Shown one piece after another: positions 29,401-44,400 of a stretch of 64,000 nt of DNA. The position numbers and the translations under genes are program-made. Positions within the stretch are counted from its first letter, which is position 1. Every line of letters starts with the position of its first letter. The notes under the pieces were generated by a model. That model was not told the DNA's origin and did not search any database. It worked only from the letters and a program-made list of their open reading frames with translations. This stretch comes from Sipunculus nudus (taxonomy: Eukaryota > Annelida > Sipuncula > Golfingiida > Sipunculidae): contig CM049313.1 of NCBI GenBank assembly GCA_026874595.1, positions 18,843,508 through 18,907,507 on the forward strand. The letters are read 5' to 3'.

Positions 29401-32400
29401 AATATCTAACTGTAGACTTAGCCACTTTGTTGTAGCAGGCTGTTTGATATTAATTTATTAGTTTTGCTCAATTATCTCAAACTGATCTGCTCAGTGTCAA
29501 ACATCTGCTCGCTCCTTAGCTGTTTGTACCCCCGTGCCGCTGTGCACAATTAAGCTCCTCGGGGTTCGTTTAATCTCGGGTGCCTTCAACATTAAAGCAA
29601 ATCAAACCAAACAACCACCATCAAAGCAAGTTTATTTTAGACTAAAGCTACATTCACCTATAAAAACGAATGTTCCCAGGTTCACAGCCATTACAATCTT
29701 CACATTATCAATGTCGTCATTATTTTTGAGATTATCGCATTTCGACAGCTGAACTAGGAGAGTTTTAGGCAATGCCGCCAGGTGGCACCACACTTACTCC
29801 TGGGCGGGAGCTTATGCTATCTGAGAATGTAAAGCTTATTCGACTATGTGATTCAGCGATAAAGAGCGTACGCGAGTATATGAACATTGTTTTAATGGAT
29901 GTCTTCATCGACTTTTCTCCTTATATTGTTCACTACTTGAAATAAGTAAAAATAATCACAGTTTGTATATGAATATTGAATGCATGATGTGTGCATGAAT
30001 ATGTTGTACATATACATGAAATCTGATATAATACAATAAACACGTTCTTTCAGCTGTTCGTTGTCTTTATTTATAATCCCTCAGATATCAACCAAGGTCA
30101 ACCTGCCTAATAAGGACACCTCACTATTAAGGACAAAATGATTGAGTCCCTTGACTGTCCGCTTTAGACAGGTTTCACTGTATATACAAAGTTGCCAGAA
30201 ATGCCCATAAGACATTATATTTGAGACAACTACATCACTAAAGACTGATGAACATTCACTAGGCTGCAGTACATACAGGTGTAAAACAATAATTAACATT
30301 TCAATGACAGATTATTTTCATAAACTTGAGTTATAGCCCATATTTAGATGAAAGTGTTGGCTGAGAACCAGGAATCATGCTTTTATTAGAGGAAATCAGG
30401 ATTTAACCTGTCAGAGATGTACATGTCATCTATCACAGTATTAAGTAATGATAATTTACCACAAACATCAGAAAACTCCTCCAGTTTTTTCAAGTGATAC
30501 CAAACTAGAAATCTACATTCTAATGAAGTCCTGTCACTTATTCAGCCCACATTCCCAGGTCCATTAGTGCACAAGTGACCATTTTTACTATTACTTAATG
30601 GCATTCCTGGATCCAGATTATGTGCCGGATCTACAGCAAATCTAATCAAATCCTCATTGGCCAATTCCTGAAAAGCCCTGAAAGTAGCATGAGGTTCCAT
30701 TCACAATTGCTTAACTGGGTTATGATGTGAACATACAAACACAAGAATGGGAATGAATGCATATCATCTTGACACAGGAAAATATATCTCATCCAAATAA
30801 CTGTAAATAAATGTATACAAAAGTAGTATATGCTTACACGTTTATAATTTAAGATAATATTGTTTCAGTGATTAATGAATCATGATTCAGTACCTCAATC
30901 CTTTTATTCCCCTGAGAAGGCCTGGCCTGCAACCCTGCATGCAAGGAACATGCAGCTAGTGGGCTAGACTAAAGGAACTGCTGGTCCTGCCCTTATCCTA
31001 CCCCTGAACATCAGGCACATGCACAGTATTACGGCAGCTCTAAACTGCAATTAACAATCAGATAATATCTGAGGGCTGCAGGGCTTCATGGAGTTCAAAA
31101 TCCAAACAGGAGTGTGAAAACGTGCTTATTCCAAACAAGACCCAAACAATACTAGAATGGCTTTGTTTTTGCAACACAAAACAGATATGTCTCCTCTATG
31201 GGCCATCCCAGAACAATAGGGATAAAATATGGACTAACTCAAAACATTGATTCTAGATTTCAGCAGATTTAACCTTGAAAATCAATGTTAAGGGCCTCCG
31301 AGATTTAGGCACAAACAATTGGTGTGTCAAATTTGAAGAAAAATCTTCAGTACTTCCAAAGTTATGGGGATCAAAATAATCCTAGAAATAATAATAAGCA
31401 GAATTGCATAAATTGGACATTGAAGATCAATGTCAAAGTCACCAGTACCTAAAATGTTCTGAGAACTCAGCTAAAACAATTAGTGTGATGAATATAAGGG
31501 AAAAATCTGCAATACTTTAGTGATTGTGTTAACGAGACAATAACTATAATTCAGCCGATTTGACTTTGAAGATCTTGGTCAAGGTCACCAGTTTTCGAAC
31601 TTGGTCAAGAACTTGGTGGGAACAATTTGTGTACCAAATTTGAGGACAAAATGTGAGGCCCTTCAATCAAACCTGGCCCTGAAAAAGATCATTTATTCAA
31701 CCTGAGACTTCAGCTCTAGAATAAGAGTTCCCTACTTTCTACAGTTGTAATGTGTTTTGAATTCTCTTAGATTCATGGGTCTTGTAGTTGTACCCAGGGG
31801 CATAATTAATATATGTAAATCAGGCCATCAAAACCTTATTACTACAGCTGTGGTAGCAGATCTACAAGAAGCATCTACCTATACCTAATTGAGGTGGTTA
31901 TATGTTACTGGGGTGAACTGTTTAACTTTTACCAGGTGGTAAGGTATTGTTTTTTCTGTTGTCAGAATGGCTATTGGTTTACCTGTAACACCAACTTTAC
32001 TCATGAATAGATGAAAGTTTGGGGAAGGTTATACCTCTACTAATTTTGAGTTATCAAACAGCTTGAAATTATATATGTTTATCTGGCTCCTTCTAAAATA
32101 TTCACAGTCAATGGACATTTTTCCTATGAGACCTTCCAATGCCTCACAAAACTAGCAGTTTTAACGATTGAATGGTTACCCTTTCATAGATGACAAAAAA
32201 ATCATGAGCCCTTAATGACAGCCTGTCATGGCCTTGTCCTGGATGCTATAAGCAAAAGCTGACAAACTGAACTTCTTCAAATGATCCCTCACCACAGAGA
32301 TATCCTTAATACATGAGATAAAATACAAGTCAACATAAGCGAGCTGCAAATACCACAATCATGGTAAGTAAACTCCCTTCACTTGGAGGTAATCTGTCAC

Positions 32401-35400
32401 AAATGAGACTATTAAAGTGCCATGACATAACGATTCTGTCTATATCTTTGTAAAACATCAAGTTTCTTTCTCGGCATAAAGAGGGATAGATTCTGTCTGA
32501 CCACCCAGATAGAGAATATCTCAAAGAAAAGACTGACCAGCTGCCAGATTAAAACTGCAGGATTTTATAATAAACCTCAAACTTTTGGTATTGCCCTGCT
32601 GGAGAATGCCTTATGCTGGCAACTACAGTTATTGGCAGTCTCGTGGGACAAACATAAGAATTCTTCACCTTCACCTGAACTGTTATTCTTGTTTCATTTT
32701 GAATGATCTGGACTGACAAACTTTTAATGAAATCAATCCCTTTTAGGCTAAAAGAAAACCTGTGTTTCCAGTAACACAGCAGAAAAATCTTGGGTCAGTA
32801 GGAAGGTAAAAGTTTTTTTTTTTCTTTTTTTTTTACAGCCAGTTTCATTACATGACTTCAATGCGGCAGGGTCGCTAAATGCTGTCAATTTACACACAAA
32901 ACACCTTAATTATAATTAAAATCAACCTTAATATTTTTTGTAGCATGAAGTTTAGCATGAAGTTTTCATCTTTTTGTCAAATTCTCATATGAAGACATGT
33001 CACAAATATTGTAATTATTGTCACTGATGGTTGTATAACACAGATTTTGTAATATCTCTTGGCAAGGTACTGAAAAATAACATTTTTAAAAGAAGAATGT
33101 AACTATAGACTGCCATGAAACAAGTTATTAAAATTCTTGTTGCATCTGAAAAATCAGTTAATTCTACAAATCAATCAGCTGGCTTCCCACAGCAAATGTT
33201 GTAATCTAATTTTCATTATCAACATCTTTCCCAGATGTCCATTGATCGCAACAGTAACATGCTCTGGCATGACCTTCAAACCAGTTAAGGAAACGTGAGT
33301 AAGGCCAAGACTGTCTGTCTCTGATCACTGAGTACAAAAGCCTGGTCATAGAAGGGCAGATAATCAAGTCAACTGTCTTAATTGAGTTGGCCCAGAGATT
33401 CAGGGCAATTCCCTAAATAACAGCACAACTAATATTGATTAAACCCTAATCAAATACACCCCTGACAAGGGGAGCTGATGGGAGACAACTTGCTCCATAA
33501 GATGGAGTCATTCATGAAGATAAAGAGAGACCCCAAGGATTAAATCATACACGTTAATTCTGATATGTCTGAGCTCAATATCACTGGCATGGGCCCCTTT
33601 TATGATGATTATTGGATCATTTTTTCCACATAAACCATATGTACACAACTTGTGTATCCCCCTAGAGTAAAACAGTTTGTCCTGAAATAATGCCATGTCC
33701 ATCAAAACTCGCATGGAAACCTCTTGGCATTACTGATTCATGTATTAGCATTGTAAATATTATATAAACTTAAAAGTACAGCTGAACCCTGGGTCTCTGG
33801 AGCATATCCCCACAGGTTGCACCAGATTTATAAGACATTTTTCTTTTCTGCTATGTTTCATAAATAAAGATCACTACCTTTATCTATACTCTTATCCTTT
33901 TATACTATGATAATATGCCTAAATTTTCAGTATATGTATTTCAGTACAACTGACATATCTTTCACTGATTCTGTTGTCAAACTCTCCATTTTGAGGTTTA
34001 TACATATCAAGAGCAGACTACATTGAGAAAGGAAATCGTTCATTACATCACTTAGATCACTGTGAATACCATGAAGTCAAGACAAATACCATGATGTCAA
34101 AACAAATACCATGAAGTCAAGACAAATACCAAGAAGTCAAGACAAATACCATGAAGTCATGTCAAATACCATGAAGTCAAAACAAATGCCATGAAGTCAA
34201 GACAAATACCATGAAGTCAAGACAAATACCATGAAGTCGAGACAAATACCATGAAGTCAAGACAAATACCATGAAGTCAAGACAAATATCATGAAGTCAA
34301 GACAAATACCATGAAGTCAAGACAAATACCATGAAGTCTAGACAAATACCACAAAGTCTAGACAAATGCCATGAAGTCATGACAAATACCATGAAGTCTA
34401 GACAAATACCATGAAGTCTAGACAAATACCACAAAGTCTAGACAAATACCACAAAGTCTAGACAAATACCACAAAGTCTAGACAAATGCCACGAAGTCAT
34501 GACAAATACCACAAAGTCAAGACAAATACCATGAAGTCTAGACAAATACCTCAAAGTCTAGACAAATGCCATGAAGTCATGACAAATACCAAGAAGTCAA
34601 GACAAATACCATGAAGTCTAAACAAATACCACAAAGTCTAGACAAATACCACAAAGTCTAGACAAATACCTCAAAGTCTAGACAAATACCACGGAGTCTA
34701 GACAAATGCCATGAAGTCATGACAAATACCATGAAGTCAAGACAAATACCATGAAGTCTAGACAAATACCAAGAAGTCAAGACAAATACCATGAAGTCAA
34801 TACCTATACCATGAAGTCTAGACAAGGAATAGTCTCCATTAACTGAGTTTCAATACAACTTAGCTAATTGCGAACTGATGGGAATCAGAACTGGTAATTA
34901 AACAGGGGCTTGAACAATCTGTCAAGATATATTTCTGTGGAAAAGAAACCATACAAGACATCATTTATTCATATATATACCGGTATATATATCCATACAT
35001 TCATTGTTTTGTGACAACTGGTTGCGAAAAAAAAAATCCCACAAAGTATTAAAGGCATCTAGATAGCAAAATTACCAAATAAGGTCATGAGTGACATCAC
35101 ACTAACACCCATTCTACATGTACATGTAACCTGTCCATCTGCCTGTCTAATCCTCAGGCAAGCTTTTGATCCCTCTTTCATCTCATTTGTCTGTGGGTTT
35201 GTTAGCTACATAACACAACTTATTACAGAGGGTTCTCAGGGGTTTTGGAAATATTGACTCTGGTATAGGGCAGTTTAGGAAATTTGGGTAAATGTGTAGT
35301 CTCCTGGTCTCAGTCTCGGTCCTGGGTCACTTGGTATAAAATCTCATGGCAGCACTCAACATTAACTTTTAGCTTTCACTTGACCTACATGAATTTTACT

Positions 35401-38400
35401 TGCCCTACAAAGATTATTGATTGTATTTAAGAACACAAACATCCTTTTTTCAGGCCTTTAGATAAAGGTTTATGTTGGACCCACTTGCCCCTTGCCTAGT
35501 TGGGCAAGTAGGAGGTGACTTGTAGTTGCCCTCCTACTATTTTCTGGAACTTCCACTTGCCCCGTGCAAGCAGTTAGCTGTTAATGTCCAGGTCTGCATA
35601 GCCTCAGTCTTGGTATTTGACTAGCTGGTCTTCCACTACATCATTGCCCAATCAAATTACAGCTAGCTACCAGTACCACTAATTAATAGAAGAATCAATG
35701 GATATGAGACCATAATTCCTGACTAAGTGCTATGTAGTGTAAGTGTGCTGGATGACAAAGCATTCATTGACAAAGTAACACACAGTAACTTATTTTCTGA
35801 GGTCATCAGGAAAGAACTAAAATCAATTCACTATTATGCATTAAGTTATAGTTTAATTAATCTTCATGACTGGTTCTTGCCTGATCTCAAATTAAGGAAT
35901 ATATTGCTTCTCCTGTGGGGTTTTATACTTTAACCAATGCATCAGGGTATTTAACATATCAAGGGAAAAATTTAAACAAAGTTGCTCAAGAACTGACCAA
36001 ACTGTGTCTAGAAATCATATTTTTTGTACTGACATTCTTTCACTTGTGTGAATCTGAATGCCCACCCAAGACTGAAGATACACTTACATGGTACAAGGAA
36101 GGTGATGGTATCTGTATAAACCCACAAACTGATCTCTTCCTGTAATGATGCTGCTTGTCCAGATATAGGGTAAAACAAGGACTGCAAAGGTAACTATAAA
36201 ATTGCTGGTAATTAGAGAATAATATTAATACCAATCCAGCTATTAATATTGTTTGCCAGATCAGATCTCCCCAACCAGTCCTGTTAAAACTGGAATATCT
36301 GGTCTTTTAAAAAAGATCATTAACAGCATGATCTAAGTTAACTTATGAGACCAAGAATAATTGTCATAGTGAATATTAGAAGAGGAAAAGGCAGACAAAT
36401 TGATTTTTTTTCAATAAAAATTTCAATTGCTTAGGGGACAGCATTTTAATAACAGAAATGTATGTTAAACAGGTAAAACAAACCATAACAAAATGGAATT
36501 TCATAAAAATTTCAATATTTTGAATATCATCTTGAAAGAAATGTCAGGGTGGCTGGAGTTTAAAATCAGTAAATTTTTATTACTAATGCTTCCTAACATA
36601 TGCCATTACTTCCAAAGATATACAAGATATTAACTTATAGTCTCTGAGCACACACAATTACATACACAGAAACATATAGAGTAGAATTGCACAAACATAC
36701 AGATATGGAAATTATCAGAACTCTGCTATATGCTGTAATCAATAGCGATGGACTCAGATTAATGAACAGACTGACCGTATTGATTAGGAAGGAATAGACA
36801 AATAAGCCCAGCACTAAGTACAAGCCCTATGCACACTGTGGAGTAATTTAATCATATTATAAACCGTGGTGATGAGGTGATTGAGTTCTTGGCCTGGCCG
36901 TGAAGTGTATTTATATTGATTGCCCTGCCAGAATCCTCTGATCACATTACCATGTAGCCCTAAAAATGGAAAGTCTGCACACATTCTAATTAAGATCCCT
37001 GCTCAAGCAAATAATTATTGGTGCCATCAGCCTTTCTTGTTCTGTGTAAAATTATCTTATTATCACTGAACATTAAATGAGGAACCACCCACAAATTATC
37101 ATACCAAAATGGACTTGTTACTGCTGTTTTGCATCTGCTTGTAAAACTAACATACTCTGTGCTCCTCTGGCTATAAATACTGTGATACAGTATCTTATTA
37201 AGCAAGACTTACACAATGATTACATTAGTCACCATTTCTTCAAATCATGAAAAAGGATCCTCTCTTTGATCTTAACAAACAAATACAACTGTCAGTGATT
37301 CTTTAGGTTCATTTGAGGGTGGTCTTTCAGAGAGGTTCCACACTTTTTATATGATAAAACATCTCTGAAAAGGAGACAAAAAATGCATTTTCATTATACA
37401 CATGCAACAGCACTCACAAGATCAGACATAATATCAAATGAACAATGCCAAGCTTTAACAGACATGACAATAATGTTTATTAATATTTCTTCTTGATAGT
37501 CTGTAACTTTTCTGTGCTCAACTTTAAAGAAATCTGTCAATTTTCAATCAATCTTCTTTAATTCACAAAGTAAAAATATATATATATTTATGCCATCATA
37601 CCTGGAATTTTAATCCTTTAATATCCAGATGTAGTGTGCATAAAGCCATCTAAGATGGGGAGAATTTCATATCTTGCCATTTGAAGTATCTAATGTATAC
37701 ATGTGTGCTCATATTTATGACAATCACAGAGTCCCAATAATATTTATAAATTTATTAAAGAGACAATTTCAGTTACTTTGAACATGACAGTAAATGATAT
37801 GCTGATCACTGGGCATTCCTTATATTGCCTGGATCTGACACTGCCATGTTTATTTCTCAATCCGTATCAGCAATTTCAATAAGAGTGATTGGCCTGCACG
37901 ACAGACTTGGCTGTGGTTCCTTGGAAGCCAAGGAGAGTTTTCTTCAGAATGACAAGGAGGAGGTTGGCATTTTGGGTGGATATGGCATGTATTTGGTCTC
38001 ATTTAGTGTATTCATGCACAGGATAAATTTAGCAGCTTGGCAACCCTGAAGAAACATACTCAGAGATTTTGTTGTTCTTGAAGGGCTTTCAGTCTGGAAA
38101 AGTATGACATTTAGAACATGTATTTGGGAGATTTTATTGTAATAACAGGTTAATTATATTTAGTTACAACACCATCATATGAGTGAAGCAAATTAAAGGC
38201 CTGATGAAAATTTGCTTTACTGCTGTTTGTCCATAAATAAGGCTACTGAATACAATAGTTGTTCAACTACAGATTCATCACTCCCATTTTCAATGAGGCC
38301 AAGCACAAATGAGGACCAGATCTTCTGTAATGTTGTTAATTTGTCTTCTTGCCTCAATTCCTCAAAAGAATTTTTAAAAGTGTTGAAAATGGACTACATT

Positions 38401-41400
38401 TTCTGCTGATTATATACATCATTTCAAGAATTGGGGGAATAACTGTATTTTTACTGGTAAGGTAAGCTTGCAGAATTCCATGTATTGTATGTGTCATGAC
38501 AAGAATTTTTTTTTTACAGGAGAATTGCAGAATTCCATGTATTGTATATGTCATGTATTGTATGTGTTACAAATCCCTTGAGATTTGTATTGTATTGATA
38601 ATTAAACCATAAGTCTTAGTTTGAGACATCGTATCTGCATCAGTATTTTGATAAGTGGGTCAGCTGAAACCACTTGGGTGTGATACATGGCCTTATGGTT
38701 GAAGCAATGTCCAATCAATGGATCCAAGTCTTGGATTTGGCAATAGTAGCAGTGATGTCAGAATCAACAGCTCTGTTCTGATGAAAGCATTTAGACAGAA
38801 CAGCCTTACAATAATATAACCTGAAAGATAAACAAGAAAATTCCAGTTAACTTTAAATGTTCTACAGGGATGGTTAATAGAATGAATTTTTTTTATTAAT
38901 TTTAGCAGTAACAGCAGCAGATAAAATCAGGGATGAAATAACAGAAATATCAGGATAACTTACAGATTGGGTTGTTTCAGAACATACCCAAAGTAATTCA
39001 GAAAGTACGCAGAAAGTGAATAAATCTACAAAGGGAGCACACACATGAGCTAAACAAAGATTAATTCTACAGTCTTTGAATAACTATACACACAATTTAA
39101 AGTGCTTCTCTGAAGATGAATGGTACAACACTAATAACGAATCTGTTCTGTGAGAAAGCATCAATACAGTAACAGCTCATTTTGTTATCAAAGGAAATTT
39201 TCTAATGCAACATTGATTCATTAATTGCTAAATCAAGTGTTTACTTTATTACAACATTTTGCTGGTACACATAGCTATATATATATAGGCACAATAACCT
39301 TTGTAGATTTGATCAGTGATGGCATTCATGACAATGAAGCGTAACTGCAGCTTGGATGAGTTTTTTTCTAAGATCAATATACTTCCTTCAGTGTCTGACA
39401 GGAGAACCGAAAGCACAGAATAAACATCACTCTGAAAATGACTTTTGACTGTTCTTCTGTATGCTCATGTAGTCCCCAGGGATGGAAACAATGAGATATA
39501 TTGACCCTTTAAAATGTCACCGACCCACACAGTTGTTTTTTATTGCCCAGTGGTTGCTACTTTAAAATGCTGATCAAATATTTTTAAAGGAGAAATACTT
39601 TAAATGCTGTTTGGCTTAAAAATATACATGTGCAATGAAATTCTATAGCTTGGCCTAGCACAATGATTACATAAAGTTAAGAAATTTGATTTGATTATAT
39701 CTGAATGTGTCAGAACGTGTTTGGATGAAAATTGTACTAGATTACTTATTTTATAAAATCTTTAGATATTTACCTGCACTGCCACATTATTAATGACAAT
39801 GATCTTAGAGATAATGCTGTATATCAGATACTTCTCTGCACTTCTCTGTAAGATGTAGTTTTATATATTTACTATTCAACAACAGCATGGATTGGTGCAA
39901 ATTTTCACACCATACAAAAAGTGTTCAAAAACTTGTAATTGAAGGAAGTGTAAGCTAAGGCATGGGCCAGTCACTTAACCTTACAAAACAATACAAGAAC
40001 AGCATCCCCAGACAAGCATGTCATCCATAGCATGCTACATCCTCATAAAAAGAAAAGAAAAGGAAAACTTTAAATAGAATGGGTCCCCAGAGTGACATGG
40101 TGTTTAGTCAAACCAATGAAGCTGTGAAGCAATAAGTCGCTTCCTGCCCCGTCTTCACCATGCATTACATGTATTACATATTAACATTCTTTGTCACTCT
40201 CTGGGGATATGCATGGGTTTTATTGATCATCATATATGCCTGGAGCACCAAACACAAGTGTTATTCCCTTTCCCAATTGATTAGTCAATAACTGAAGAGC
40301 AACGTGACCAAATGAGAAAATGTGTGGTCCCAATCTAACAGACTAATACATTACATATCACTGGGGATGTAAGTCTGCAAAAATATGATGAAGTTCTTAC
40401 CACAAAAAAATTATCTGACTGTGCCTAAAGATACTTTAGTTAAAACATGTATGGACAATGGTCAGCCGTTACTTGTTGAAGTATTAACAAGGATAAGGTG
40501 TTGAGATACAGGTGATATAAAATGTACAGGAAAGATTTCATCAGATACATGAAGGATCTGATTATCATTTTTTTAATGTTTTTCTTTTGTTATGCTCCTT
40601 ACCAAGTTACATGGTTGAGCTGACAAGGAGCTGAAAACACAATCAAAACTAAGAAATCTGCATTCCAAGGAATGCAAGCCTCCACCATTTGAGATATATG
40701 CCATTGTGGGATATCTTCCCAAAACCATGTTTGCATTCAGTTTAATATTTCAGTTAAATAATTTGGCCCATATTATAAGTTTCATTTGTGCATGGGTGAC
40801 TCTACATTTGGAAGTATTTCTTGATGACATTCCTGAATCCAGATCATGAGCCGCATCTAATAAATCTAATAGATTCTTCGATGGACCATTCCCGTAATGT
40901 CCTGAAAACTTCATGAGATTCCATTCATGATTGCATAAGCTATGTTGTGAAAAACACGCACATAAACACACAAACAGGGATGAATACATCCCCTCCTGGT
41001 AAAAGCATGCAATAAGGAGTGCCTGGTACCCAATGTACAGTGCATAGCCCTATTTACTGTATACATGTAGTATGTAATTACATCTTGGTGTGTTTCAGAA
41101 CTGCTGCACTTTATTACAACCATGTTTGTTCATAATAACAACAATCTGTGCAGCATGTATGCTACTCTGAAAAGTTTTATTACTCTAGTACTGCTTTACA
41201 AGACTGGTGATCATGTAGTCCTACATAAAAAACTAGGTATATTAAATCATCAATTAAGGCAGCAGTGTGACTGAGGTGGTCATGTTAGCAGGATGTTTTC
41301 ATGATATAATTTACATTAGTCCTGGACCAAAAAAGTGGTCATCATAGTGGTGTGGTCATCATAGTACAGTGGAACCCCGCCTTGCGACCACCCCACAATT

Positions 41401-44400
41401 GCGACCACCCCACAATTACGACCATTTTGCTTGGTCCCGAATTTTTTGTAGTTGATTTATGTTTAAAACTGACTCAAAATTACGACCACCCCTGAATTCA
41501 GAATAACGAACAGATTTCCTGGCCCCAGCGCTAATGCGACCCCGCTAATGCGACCACCGCCGAGAAGTACTGAAACAACATTTGTCACGAGTCAATGGCT
41601 GCGTCTTGTCACAGGCGCCTTAACGAAAGATCAAAGCGGGTAACAAGGTTTCTAATCTTAACCCGAGTGTTAATCTGGTCCCGCATATCTTCCCGACTCT
41701 GTGTCTTCGCTGAGACTCGTTGAGGTGTAGGTTATATATCAAAGAGGGTAACCATCGGCCTGATTACTTAATGAGCCGGTCTGACCTGGGGTCAGATGCT
41801 AATTGCCCCTCAGTGATCACCTGTATTATACAGCTACCCTAAGTGTGGGGTTGCGGGCAATATTTCAACTCATCACATATTGTTCGATCCTCACTGGTAA
41901 AATTAACGACCTAGTTAATCCTAAATGTGTTCATACCTTACTGATACTGGGTATTGAGCAGTCAGTAAAATGTATAAATAAAGCTTGCATGGGGGGAAAA
42001 TCCCTCACATTAACTTGCCTTTTCTGACAGATCGTTGTCAGTTTATTTCTCTACTGGTTAAGTTTGCATTTAAATTGCTTGCTGTTAGGACTCTGAAAGA
42101 GCTCTCCTTGAAGGATAAAGTGGCGTTAATCAAGGCAGCAACAACACGCGCAGTCAGCACCAAATGGCTCAGCAGTTTAGCGTCCGGAAAACTCAAGTGC
42201 ACGCAATATATACTCAAGCGGAAGGCTAAATATATGACAGCCATGTATTATATTCAATATGCATTCAGTAGCTTGTAATCGTATTGCCTAAGTGTTATTA
42301 TTTGTTAATCATCAGTCACTACGTATGTGTACATGTATATATAAATTTTTATCATGAATAAATATGTTCAGCTACACTCACACACATAAAATTCATAATA
42401 AGTGTTCTCCGCTAAGTAAAATATTTTGTTATAATTCATATTAAAGATATGTAATAGATAAACTCTGATACACATTAAATATCAGCGTGTTATATTCGAC
42501 CACGGTAAGAGTTCCACAAATACGACCACCCCCAAATTACGACCACTTTGTTCAGGCCCCAGGGTGGTCGTAATTGTGGGGTTCCACTATAGTATGGTCA
42601 TCATAGCAGGGTGGTCATCTTTGACAGAGTGGTCATCATAGCGGGGTGGTCATCATAGCGGGGTGGTCATCATAGCAGGGTGGTCATCATAGCAGGGTGG
42701 TCATCTTAGACAGGGTGGTCATCTTATGGTGGTCATTATAGCAGGGTGGTCATTATAGCCTGGGCGGTCAACATAGCAGGATAGTCATCATAGCCTGGGC
42801 AGTCATCTTAGCAGGGAGGTCGTCTTAGACAGGGTGGTCATCATAGCCCGGGTGGTCATCATAGCAGGGTGGTCATCTTAGACAGGGTGGTCATCTTATG
42901 GTGGTCATTATAGCAGGGTGGTCATTATAGCCTGGGCGGTCAACATAGCAGGATAGTCATCATAGCCTGGGCAGTCATCTTAGCAGGGTGGTCATCTTAG
43001 ACAGGGTGGTCATCATAGCCCGGTAGGTCATCATAGCAGGATAGTCATCATAGCCTGGGCAGTCTTCTTAGCAGGGTGGTCATCTTAGACAGGGTGGTCA
43101 TCATAGCCCGGTAGGTCATCATAGCAGGATAGTCATCATAGCCTGGGCAGTCATCTTAGCAGGGTGGTCATCTTAGACAGGGTGGTCATCATAGCCTGGG
43201 CGGTCAACATAGCAGGATAGTCATCAAAGCCTGGGCAGTCATCTTAGCAGGGTGGTCATCTTAGACAGGGTGGTCATCATAGCCCGGGTGGTCATCATAG
43301 CAGGGTGGTCATCCTAGCAGGGCGGTCATTATAGCCCGGGCAGTCATTATAGCAGGGTGGTCATCTTAGACAGGGTGGTCATCATAGCAAGGTGGTCATC
43401 AAAGCCCGGGAGAGTTTGATCATATGGTGAATCTCAATTATAATTCTTTTACCTTTCATTATTTGTTGCACACATGAATATTACATTGGTTAAACAACAT
43501 AACTTGAAACATTTGGTGATCTTGCTTCTAGCATTCACAAAAATGATCCTGTGCTCTGCTACCAGTCAGCTGAACTGACATTTGGTGATCTGACACAAGG
43601 GGCTTGGAAAGTCGAGGGGTAAAACGATTTGCTCTTTTGGCTTGTGACCTGGGTTTGATCCCCAGTGTGGCTATGAGAGTGGGTTGTAGTTGCCCATCCA
43701 AGGCTGGTGATTTTCTCTGGGTGCTCCAATTTCCTCAACCCCTACAGACTACAGAATGCCATCGACTGAGCCATTGTGAGTGCTTTGATTAGTTATAATA
43801 ACTATTTGTATAATCCATGTAAAATAAATAAGTTTACATATGTCTGTGTGCAAAATTCTACGCTTCTAGCAATCACAGAAATGACTGTGCTCTGCTACCA
43901 GTAAGCTGGACTGACAATTAGTGATCTTGTCTGTGAGGAAAACTGAATGCTTCTATATAGCATTCACAGAAATGACTCTGTGCTCTGCTACCAATAAGCT
44001 GAGCTGACATTTGGTGATCTTGTCTGTGAGGAAAACTGAATGCTTCTATAGCATGCACAGAAATGACTTTGGGCTCTGCTACCATTAAGCTGAACTGACA
44101 ATTGGCAAAGGACCATCAGTACAACAAGGATAATGAAAGTCACTGTAGCTGTTTATTTAGACAAACTGTGAACTTCTACCTCACGGATACAAACTGGAAC
44201 ATTTGTGAAAAACTTGTATAAATGGCAGGCATATATATTTTGGCCTGGCAAAGCAGGCAGAGTGACACAGAATTGCTCTTATCTCTTGAATCAAACCACA
44301 CACAGTATTTGAATGTGAAAACTGGCCAAGTAAGTGCTTCTAACAAGTATTTATGGGATTAGACCACTTGCTACTTTTTAGCTGGCTTTACATCATGACA

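Noticed and set aside
34063-34826. CRISPR-like array
   Set aside because: 20-bp units follow each other directly with no spacers, in a eukaryotic intron; it is a minisatellite.
37825-38049. 74-codon plus-strand ORF with a coding-like middle ([20 protein letters not shown])
   Set aside because: No splice sites or homology that I can recognise; too short to support.
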